Translations under genes and position numbers: made by a program | NCBI GenBank assembly: GCA_949752795.1 | Contig: OX457070.1 | Span: 41,128,185 to 41,192,184, forward strand | Direction: 5' to 3' | Length of the DNA stretch: 64,000 bases | Origin: Hyperoodon ampullatus | Lineage: Eukaryota; Chordata; Mammalia; Artiodactyla; Ziphiidae | The notes under the pieces: model-generated | The model's input: the letters and a program-made list of their open reading frames with translations, nothing else | Told to the model about the DNA's origin: nothing | Databases searched by the model: none | Shown here: positions 56,173 to 64,000 of the stretch, in pieces | How positions within the stretch are numbered: the stretch's first letter is position 1 | How the letters are laid out: every line of letters begins with the position of its first letter

Positions 56173-57084
56173 AAAAAAATAAAGTTTGGGTTTGAAAAAA
56201 TTAAAATATTTAAAATACCTTTTAAACTATTAATCTGCCTTCTGAGAGCCCATTCCATGGAAAGAAAACCACTGGTATTTAAGGTCATAGGCACAATGAT
56301 GATTATTTCAATATTGTTTCCAGTGACACAAATGTGGAAACAAAATGTCCACCAATTACAGAAATTCTTGATTACATTATGATATGTCCACATGATAGAA
56401 TATTAAATCAGTAATAAAAAGAATGAATTTAAAGCTATGGTCATTTACTGGAGGAATTTTCTAAAATACTTATCAGAGCAAAAATTAAGATGCAGAAAAA
56501 TATACATAGTGCTATACCATTTCTTATAAAGAAACAATGGCAATAACACCTGTATATTCATGTGCATGTGTGTGTATAGTTGATTATACTGATTATAGAT
56601 TTTGTTTGTGTGTGAGAGGAATATTTTCACTTATGTGTTTGTGTATGTGTATCGATAAATAGATACATATATATTATACATACATATGTTTTCTAGAAAA
56701 AAGAGGATATTTGGGCTTAGCGGTATTTGGGATTGGGGTGAGGTAGTAAGCTGTGTAGGTTGAGGGAAGAAGAGGAAAAAGTGTAGCCAAGTAGAAAATG
56801 AAGAAAATGATAAAATATCCAAGATATATATTATTTTTATGGATTTATTAAAAATTTAAGTATATGTATACATTTTTAAAGTAATTCTTAAAACAATTGC
56901 AGATTAGAAAACAACTAAATTACATTGATTTGCAATTAAATTTTCATGAACAGGGTTTAATGAAACGTATTGGTAGGCAGTGAGGACTGTGATTTGTATA
57001 TAATCACTAGGGGTGTTTCAGTTCACAAATTCTCATGGAGCATAGACCTCCCTATTAGATGAAGCTCATATTTGAATGAGATAG

Positions 57085-57140
57085 TCTGTGAAATTGTTCT
57101 CCCAATGCTTGGCAGTTTATAGGCGTTCAGTAAATGATAA
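57085..57140 (+). mobile_element. L2 3' end scrap
   Basis: ccaatgcttggcagtttata followed by gcgttcagtaaatgataac matches the L2 terminus. Confidence 0.55.
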
Positions 57141-57194
57141 CAATGCCTTAGGAAGTTAATATCTGTGCACTGGACTTTGGCTTCTGATAAAGGT

Positions 57195-57375
57195 CAATTC
57201 ATATCCTAGTTTAGCTCTGCACAACTTCTGTCAACTAGAGTAAGATATTTGAGCTAACTTTAAAATTGTCATCTCTTTGTAAAATGAGCATCATGATGCT
57301 TAACTCTTCTGCCTATATTGATGATTAAATTAGATAACAGAGGGCTTGGTATAGAGGAAGTGTTTAGAAAATACC
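57195..57375 (+). mobile_element. MIR fragment
   Basis: catctctttgtaaaatgagcatcatgatgc, then ttgatgattaaattagataa and gcttggtatagaggaagtgt, follow the MIR 3' half. Confidence 0.6.
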
Positions 57376-58109
57376 CCTGTGAATGGGGCCTCACAATATA
57401 GAGTGGTGGTACAATGTTACAGTGGTGAAAAGCACTTTCCAATGTCTGATGAGATGTATCAAGCCAAAGAAAACGGACAGGTGTTATACATGAATTAATT
57501 TTAGGGTGTGGCTTTTGTTGCACAGAAACTAGTGAAGGAAAGCTGTGAACCTCTCTTTCAAATGTTCTTCAATAGAAATTCACTTATCACTAAGTAAACG
57601 TATCATAGGAGCACCTCATTTTAGGTCTGCAACAGTATCGAGTCTGAGAGGTGTTTGTTCTAACAGGATATTACCGTCATTACTGGGGTGTCAGAATGCT
57701 GAGTTGAAAAACTCTGGATGTATAAAGGAATGAGAGAAAAAATACTCTTGGATGTTTGCCTTTTGGGATTTCATTCATTTCCTTTTCATGCAATCCTGAC
57801 ATGTTGAAATATGACACGTATGACAGACTGTGATAATATATGTTATCATGATCTGGAGAGTGAGAGAGAGGGAGAAACATGCTCACTTACAGTCTTCTTC
57901 ACACATCAGGAATGTCTGTTGTTGGCACTGGTGTCTCAGCTCATTTTTACAGGCACTGGCAAGTCTCTCTTTAATCTCTTATTTGCACCATCTGTGTAAA
58001 TGATGGTTTAAGAGCTGTATGTGTGACTCCTATATTACCAATAAATTGTATATATGTACCTTGAACAGGGTGAACATAAACAAGATGGGGAAAGGTAACT
58101 AACTGGACT
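57376..58109. other. No gene recognised
   Basis: Open frames of 60-84 codons with no recognisable motif. Confidence 0.4.
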
Positions 58110-58169
58110 GGAATTGGAGAATTTCTGGTTTCTCATATCTGAAACTAACTAGCAATATGACCTTAAGGG

Positions 58170-58380
58170 GTATCTATTATAGTCAAAGCTCTTTGAATAT
58201 ATATTTTCTCATTGAATCCTTACAATTACACTCCAAGGGATATGTTGTTACCCTCATTTTGCAGATAAGGAAACTGAAATGAGCTAGGTTATTTGTTCCA
58301 AGTCACATAGTTTCTGAGTGGTAAAGATGGTATTTGTACCTATGACTGTCTGTGGCCACAGCCCTAGGTCTTTTCTTGAC
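58170..58380 (-). mobile_element. MIR fragment
   Basis: tcattgaatccttacaatta, ccctcattttgcagataagg and tccaagtcacatagtttctg are reverse-complement MIR. Confidence 0.8.
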
Positions 58381-58761
58381 AGACTTAGTCTTCTCTCCCC
58401 TCAACTCAATTTCCTCTTAAATTAAACAAAAGAAGTAGGCTAAGTGAACTCTTAAGTCCCTTTTTGACTGTAATTCTGTGATTCATAGGGGTAGAATTTG
58501 GTTGTGTCGAGTTCTCTGAGAGCCTTAGAATAAGGGGCTTTGTAAAACGACAGAGGAAGAGAAGAGAAAGTCTTAAACATTTAAGGTTTACTACTACCTC
58601 CTAAAGCAGTTTCTCAGAGTGGATGTTTCTCTTTTATTTTTGGACAATTGGGAATTGCAACAGATTTAAGTATCATTTAGAAGTTTTTCTTTTCCTTTTG
58701 ATATGTTACATGAAGTAGTTGTTCTTAGGTGAAGAAAGATATTAGAATAACCTTACTTTCG
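58381..58761. other. No gene recognised
   Basis: A weak MIR-like stretch (agtccctttttgactgtaattctgtgatt) near 58455 is the only hint of a repeat. Confidence 0.35.
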
Positions 58762-58809
58762 TAAATTTTTATACTAAAATTTTTATACTAAAATTTTTAT
58801 ACTAAAATT
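58762..58809. repeat. 14-bp tandem repeat, about 3.5 units
   Basis: aaatttttatacta repeats head to tail, ending where the L1 tail at 58812 begins. Confidence 0.9.
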
Positions 58810-58811
58810 CA

Positions 58812-59010
58812 CATCTCCCTGAGCACAGGGAGATCAGCTCGGTGCTTTGTGACTGCCTGGAGGGGTGGGATGGGGAGGGTGGGAGGGAGGGAGATGCATG
58901 AGGGAAGGGATGTGGGAACAGATGTATATGTATGACTGATTCACTTTGTTATAAAGCAGAAACTAATAAAAAAAATAATAAAGTCTAAAAAAGCAAAAAC
59001 AAACAAAAAA
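58812..59010 (+). mobile_element. 5'-truncated L1 3' UTR
   Basis: agatcagctcggtgctttgt, the G-rich tract at 58861-58892, gactgattcactttgttata and agcagaaactaataaaaaaa are the last 170 bases of an L1 with an A-rich tail. Confidence 0.88.
58861..58892 (+). other. G-quadruplex candidate in L1 3' UTR
   Basis: ggggtgggatggggagggtg followed by ggagggagggag gives at least five G-runs with very short loops. Confidence 0.7.
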
Positions 59011-59091
59011 AATGCACTGTCCTATACAGTAGTCTTTCAATAGTTAAAGGAAATATAAAACTGGGAAAATTAGTTTAAAAAGGCCTTTCTT

Positions 59092-59294
59092 GGGCTTCCC
59101 TGGTGGCACAGCGGTTGAGAGTCCGCCTGCCGATGCAGGGGACACAGGTTCGTGCCCGGGTCCGGGAAGATCCCACATACCGCGGAGCGGCTGGGCCCGT
59201 GAGCCATGGCCGCTGAGCCTGCGCGTCCGGAGCCTGTGCTCCACAACGGGAGAGGCCACAACAGTGAGAGGCCCATGTACCGCAAAAAAAAAAA
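59092..59294 (+). mobile_element. CHR-type SINE (short form)
   Basis: Starts gggcttccctggtggcacag and ends catgtaccgcaaaaaaa. Flanking aaggcctttct (59080-59090) and aaagtcctttct (59292-59303) look like a slightly diverged target-site duplication. Confidence 0.94.
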
Positions 59295-59468
59295 GTCCTT
59301 TCTAATAAAAAAAAAAGAAAAAAAGGAAAATGGCCATTTTAGGATTGAAGCCAGATCATATAATTCAGTTTCTAAACGTGATTAAATTTCCTTACATAGC
59401 TTGGGAAAAACGAGCCTGAAATAGAGGCAATTACAGAATAAAACTATTTTTTTAAAGTGTCTTTTATG

Positions 59469-59807
59469 GGGCTTCCCTGGTGGCACAGTGGTTAAGAATC
59501 CGCCTGCCAATGCAGGGGACATGGGTTCGAGCCCTGGTCTGAGAAGATCCCACATGCTGTGGAGCAGCTAAGCCTGTGCACCACAACTACTGAGCCTGCA
59601 CTCTAGAGCCTGTGAACCACAACTACTGAGCCTGAGTGCCACAACTACCGAAGCTTGCATGCCTAGAGCTGGTGCTCCACAACAAGAGAAGGCACCGCAA
59701 TGAGAAGCCCGTGCACCTCAAGGAAGAGTAGCCCCCACTCGCTGCAAGTAAAGAAAGCCCATGCGCAGCAATGAAGACCCAAGCAGCCAAAAATAAATAA
59801 ATAAAAT
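59469..59807 (+). mobile_element. CHR-type SINE (long form) with TSD
   Basis: Starts gggcttccctggtggcacag and ends agcagccaaaaataaataaa. The exact 14-bp duplication aagtgtcttttatg is at 59455-59468 and 59808-59821. It has an internal 36-base-offset duplication (ccacaactactgagcctg at 59581 and 59617). Confidence 0.95.
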
Positions 59808-59821
59808 AAGTGTCTTTTATG

Positions 59822-60369
59822 TAAGAAAAAGTCCCGAAAGGGCACCATCAAACTATAAAATACTTCCTGCCCAAAGTAATCCCATAAGAAATAGAGCTTG
59901 ACTTGTGATAAGAAAAAACAGAAAAATGGCATTATCTTACTAAAAATACCCTGTACAATAAGGGAACATTTAGTAAAAGGAGTAACAACTGTAATCATCA
60001 GTTACAAAAGATGCTTCATTTCTTTATTCTGTCCTATACCTACAAAATAGTTGCTATAACTAGTGGCATTTATCCTAAAGTTTCAAAGAAAAAAAATATT
60101 GCTTGTCTTTCTTTTTCATTCTTCCTATTTCTCTAATTTAGTTAAAAGTCTGCTTATGATTACATGTTAAACTCTCACATGGTAGAGTGGTGTATGTTTT
60201 CCCATATTTATTTCTTTGTCAAATCTACATTCAGTATCCCTGTCTCTACAGGAAAAATGAAGAACAAACTGAGCAGATTTGGTAAATTGAATTATTCTTC
60301 ATGTTGCCCTGTATCCAGGACCCAGTTCCTCATCCATCCTGTATCCAAGTCATATGCCGTATACTTTGC
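59822..60369. other. No gene recognised
   Basis: AT-rich DNA. A 139-codon frame (60164-60583) runs from unique sequence into the MLT1 LTR and has no family signature. Confidence 0.4.
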
Positions 60370-60591
60370 AGCTATTTCCATACAAAGGGTGACATTTATT
60401 TCCCTACCCTTTAACTTTGAGTTCAGCCCTGAGACTCTCTTTTCAATAAAATGTTGCATTAGTACCAGTGCACCACTTCAGAGTTCATGTGTGGCTTCCA
60501 TTTGTGTGAATAACTTCTGCCCTGGCCATGAGAAAAACTCTTGCACTAGGCTGCTGGTTCCAGGAGGAGAAAGAGAAACATGAGGTATAGA

Positions 60592-60633
60592 GGGGTTGGC
60601 TGATGTAGGCTAGGCTTGGGCTTGGCAAAAAAA

Positions 60634-60714
<81 letters not shown>

Positions 60715-60754
60715 GGAGATAGCCAAGCCCAGCCTACCTACGTCAGCCAACCCC
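60592..60754. repeat. Inverted repeat flanking the microsatellite
   Basis: The left arm 60592-60626 (ggggttggctgatgtaggct and on to cttggc) is the reverse complement of the right arm 60722-60754 (gccaagcccagcctacctac and on to aacccc), with two gaps and one or two mismatches over about 34 bases. Confidence 0.85.
60627..60721. repeat. Compound microsatellite A(n)-(AT)n-(GA)n
   Basis: About 25 A, then about nine AT units, then about 25 GA units with one C interruption. Confidence 0.95.
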
Positions 60755-60870
60755 CAGTGGACCCAAGATTAGTGAGAATTAATGATTCCTATTTTCAGCC
60801 ACTTAGCGTTTGAGTAGTTTGTTATAGCAGTATTTGCCAGCAGATATATGTGAAATCTGATACATGAGAC

Positions 60871-61199
60871 AACTACACACACATAAATACACAGTTAGCA
60901 ACTACTATTTTTTCATGACAGTAGAGTTTTTACTTGAGATCTCAGAGCTTTCTTAAACTCATCTCCTTAACGTGCATTGGCAGGATGAACCTGAACATAG
61001 AATGAAGTCAAGTTTTCTCTTAACTTCCCACTAAATAGCAGGACTGCTTGTTATATAATAATATGTCAATCTGTTGTATACTCTCCTACAGAAGAATTAC
61101 TCTCCTGTAATTCTCCTTCTTGACACATATTTGTAATAAACTATTAATTTGATTTCAATTTCTGCTTTGCCCAGTGGGATGAATAATAGCTAAAAACCA
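60871..61199. other. No gene recognised
   Basis: AT-rich DNA without a recognised element. Confidence 0.4.
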
Positions 61200-61390
61200 C
61201 AGGCGGGCTTTAATACTCACACAGTGCTATGAGGAGCTCAATGTCACCATTTGACAGATGGGGAAACTGAGATCCAGAGATGCTAAGAAAATTTCCCAAC
61301 ATCACACGGCTGGGAAGTAGAATAACTTTAGTTCAAATCCAAGCAGACTGGTTCCAGAACGCTTGCTCTAAACCATTGATAGATACCACA
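61200..61390 (-). mobile_element. MIR fragment
   Basis: accatttgacagatggggaaactgag, split here as gacagatggggaaactgaga and acatcacacggctgggaagt, is unmistakable reverse-complement MIR. Confidence 0.85.
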
Positions 61391-61564
61391 TGGTTTTGGA
61401 AGTCTTCTATCCCTAACACTTTGCCCAACATGTGACATGTAGGTATGGAGCAGTTGTTGAAAGGTTTAACTGAGCATACTTGAGCTAAGGTGGCATATAC
61501 TATGAAGAGAGGAAAGCTAACATATTGAAGACAGTGATATTACTTCATTTGATTAACTTCTTTT

Positions 61565-61895
61565 GAGAACAACCATGAAGCAGCCACCGGTGCATGTACT
61601 GACAATTTCCAAGCTGGCAAAAAAAGATAGACATGGTCCCCACTCTCCTGGCGCAAACACTCTAGTGTTGGAGATAGAAATGAACAAGAAGTGCTGATTA
61701 CAAAATATGAAAGTGCTAAGAAGCAAACAAGGTGATGATAGAAAATAATAGATCTGAGTGAGAAACATTTTATTTTTTTGGTGGTCAGGGAAGACCTCCA
61801 TTGAAGAGGAAACATTTAGTCTGAGACCTGACAAGTGGAGGAGATCATTGCAGGCAGAATGTATATGGATCCTGAAGCATGAAAGTGCTGCCATT
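61565..61895 (-). mobile_element. L2 LINE fragment
   Basis: gtggtcagggaagacctcca, ggaaacatttagtctgagac and cattgcaggcagaatgtata are reverse complements of the L2 3' region. Confidence 0.75.
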
Positions 61896-61904
61896 CCACT
61901 TGCT

Positions 61905-62331
61905 CTAGATCATTGCTGAAACTTCCCAAAGCTCTGTCTGCTTTCTGTATAATTTCTACACTGTAGCCACAGTGATCTTTCTCAGATTGTTCTCTGGTAT
62001 TTTAAGGAAGAAGAAAATACTGTTTAACAAGGCCTGCAAGTTTGGCTCCTTCCTTTTTTTGCAAAGTTCATCTTGTTCTCTTTTGCTTTCTGCCCTAGTT
62101 ATCTGTCCTTCTATCGTTGTGTCCTTGTCATGCCTTATCATACCTTAAATCTGCACATTTACATGCATAGTTTTCTACTTGAGCCCCTGTTTTTTACATA
62201 ATTTGTGCTAAAGAATCTGTATCCCAAGGAGCCTTGCTTTGTCTCCTAACCATGTAAAATTCCTATTTCAAGATATTCATAGCACTATTCATTACTCTTC
62301 TGTATATTTGACAGAGTTAACATTTTATAGC

Positions 62332-62378
<47 letters not shown>

Positions 62379-62415
62379 ATTGGATAAATGTAAATTTATG
62401 AAGTTAGGAACCATG
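61905..62415 (+). mobile_element. L2 LINE fragment, opposite orientation
   Basis: tctacactgtagccacagtgatc, then gcctgcaagtttggctcctt and tttatgaagttaggaaccatg follow L2 on the plus strand. It is interrupted by the GT microsatellite and then by the L1 at 62419. Confidence 0.68.
62336..62375. repeat. (GT)n microsatellite
   Basis: Twenty uninterrupted TG units inside the L2 fragment. Confidence 0.95.
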
Positions 62416-62536
62416 TCTTTTTTTAACATCTTTATTGGAGTATAATTGCTTTACAGTGGTGTGTTGGTTTCTGCATTATAACAAAGGGAATCAGCTCTAC
62501 GTATACATATATCCCCATATCCCCTCTCTCTTGTGT

Positions 62537-62570
62537 CTCCCTCCCACCCTCCCTATCCCACCCCTCTAGG
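62537..62570 (-). other. C-rich strand of an L1 3' UTR G-quadruplex candidate
   Basis: ctccctcccaccctccctat with following cccaccc is the complement of the G-rich tract at 58861. Confidence 0.6.
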
Positions 62571-62869
62571 TGGTCACAAAGCACCGAGCTGATCTCCTTG
62601 TACTATGCAGCTGCTTCCCACTAGCTATCTGTTTTTGCATTTGGTAGTTTATATATGTCCATGCCACTCTCTCACTTCATCCCAGCTTACCCTTCCCACT
62701 CCCCGTGTCCTCAAGTCCATTCTCTACGTTTGTGTCTTTTTTCCTGTCTTACCTCTAGGTTCCTCAGAACCATTTTTTTTTTTTTTAGATTCCATATATA
62801 TATATGTGTTAGCATACGGTATTTGTTTTTCTCTTTCTGACTTACTTCACTCTGTATGACAGACTCTAG

Positions 62870-64000
62870 GTCCATCCACCTCACTACAAATAACTCAATT
62901 TTGTTTCTTTTTATGGCTGAATAATATTGCATTGTATATATGTGCCTCATCTTCTTTATCCATTCATCTATTGATGGACATTTAGGTTGCTTACATATCC
63001 CGGCTAGTGCTGCAATGAACATTGTGGTACATGACTCTTTTTGAATTATGGTTTTTTCAGGGTATATGCCCAGTAATGGGATTGCTGGGTCATATGGTAG
63101 TTCTATTTTTAGTTTTTTAAGGAACCTCCATACTGTTCTTCATAGAGCCTGTATCAATTTACATTCCCACCAAAAGTGCAAGAGGGTTCCCTTTTCTCCA
63201 CACACTCCAGCATTTATTGTTTGTAGATTTTTTGATGATAGCCATTCTGACCGGTGTGAGGTGATACCTCATTTCAGTTTTGATTTGCATTTCTCTAATG
63301 ATTAATGATGTTGAGCATCCTTTCATGTGTTTGTTGGCAATCTGTATATTTTCTTTGGAGAAATGTCTATTTAGGTCTTCTGCCCACTTTTGGATTGGGT
63401 TGTTTTTTTTTTTGATATTGAGCTGCATGAGCTGCTTGTAAATTTTGGAGATTAATCCTTTGTCAGTTGCTTCATGTGCAAATATTTTCTCCCATTCTGA
63501 GGGTTGTCTTTCATCTTGTTTATGGTTTCCTTTGCTGTGCAAAAGCTTTTAAGTTTCATTAGGTCCCATTTGTTTATTTTTGTTTTCATTTCCATTTCTC
63601 TAGGAGGTGGATCAAAAAGGATCTTGCTGTGATTTATGTCATAGAGTGTTCTACATATGTTTTCCTCTAAGAGTTTTATAGTGTCTGGCTTTATATTTAG
63701 GTCTTTAATCCATTTTGAGTTTATTTTTGTGAATGGTATTGTAGAGTGTTCTAATTTCATTCTTTTACATGTAGCTGTCCAGTTTTCCCAGCACCATTTA
63801 TTGAAGAGGCTGTCTTTTCTCAATTTTATATTCTTGCATCCTTTATCAAAGATAAGGTGACCAAATGTGTGTGGGTTTATCTCTGGGCTTTCTATCCTGT
63901 TCCGTTGATCCATATTTCTGTTTTTGTGCCAGTACCATACTATCTTGATTACTGTAGCTTTGTAGTATAGTCTGAAGTCAGGGAGCCTGATTCCTCCAGC
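62870..64000 (-). pseudogene. L1 ORF2 C-terminal part, partial at window edge
   Basis: Minus-strand pieces encode the [20 protein letters not shown] region, [20 protein letters not shown] and the CPSIDEWIKKMRHIYTMQYY terminus. Frameshifts and an early stop interrupt it. The RT core, if present, is beyond the window. Confidence 0.88.

Larger units (their letters stand above)
52940..56880 (+). mobile_element. Ancient L1 hosting three later insertions
   Basis: Segment 52940-53320 has degenerate RT-region sequence (ggcatttgataaaatttagc). Segment 53990-54350 has the post-RT region (catacaaatgaaaagatact, gaggatgtggagaaatatat). Segment 56185-56880 has the 3' region (gacacaaatgtggaaacaaa, ttctagaaaaaagaggat). 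The order is collinear on the plus strand, with a short L1 tail, a SINE and an inverted L1 between the pieces. Confidence 0.65.
60370..60870 (+). mobile_element. MLT1-type LTR with an embedded microsatellite
   Basis: The 3' part is convincing: gccaagcccagcctacctac, ttttcagccacttagcgttt, gtagtttgttatagcagta. The 5' part (tggccatgagaaaaactctt, ctggttccaggagg) is consistent but weaker. The compound microsatellite at 60627-60721 sits inside it. Confidence 0.55.
62419..64000 (-). mobile_element. L1, running off the window
   Basis: The T-run at 62419 is followed by aacatctttattggagtataa and the L1 3' UTR in reverse complement. ORF2 sequence then continues to the last base, so the 5' limit is outside the window. 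It is inserted in the L2 fragment. Confidence 0.92.

Noticed and set aside
60616..60813. A frame with Lys-rich, Tyr/Ile and Arg/Glu repeats
   Set aside because: It is translation of the A(n)-(AT)n-(GA)n microsatellite.

Overview
The window is a stretch of mammalian genomic DNA with no intact protein-coding gene that I can recognise. The lineage is most likely a cetacean (whale or dolphin), or a close whale/hippo relative. The main evidence is nine tRNA-derived SINEs of the CHR type, which begin gggcttccctggtgg and, in the younger copies, end with gcaaaaa. They occur with cetartiodactyl-type L1 elements and the older mammal-wide layer of MIR, L2, MLT1, MER5A and Tigger. Base composition is AT-rich. 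GC-rich exceptions are L1 5' UTRs, SINEs and a retrocopy.

Layout. 0-9 kb: unassigned DNA, an EIF1B processed pseudogene on the minus strand (about 1.63-2.19 kb), and an ancient L1 interrupted by an MLT1 LTR (7.2-8.5 kb). 9-12 kb: two SINEs, MIR, MER5A and a palindromic element that also occurs near 6.2 kb. 11.8-19.9 kb: an old L1 split by a younger L1 (14665-18751) that kept its 5' end, poly(A) end and a 16-bp target-site duplication but lost about 2.2 kb inside ORF2. 20-28 kb: mostly MIR, L2 and MLT1 remnants. 28.6-30.1 kb: an MLT1 LTR split by an RPSA retrocopy. 31.6-34.8 kb: SINE, minus-strand L1, SINE. 36.9-38.6 kb: the 5' half of another L1. 40-48 kb: L2 and an ancient minus-strand L1 interleaved. 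48.5-52 kb: mostly unassigned. 52.7-56.9 kb: an ancient L1 carrying a short L1 tail, a SINE and a twin-primed (inverted) L1. 58-64 kb: L1 tail, two SINEs, an MLT1 LTR with a hairpin-flanked microsatellite, L2 fragments in opposite orientations, and a minus-strand L1 that runs off the window.

No genes here act together. The region reads as intergenic or intronic DNA shaped by successive retrotransposition. I found no evidence of an undescribed gene system. The most informative signals are structural: nested insertions, an internally deleted L1, a twin-priming inversion, a 3'-truncated L1, two retrocopies, and small tandem and inverted repeats. Family names come from my own recognition of consensus sequences, without a database search. 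Repeat borders are good to roughly 10-30 bases unless a target-site duplication is quoted.
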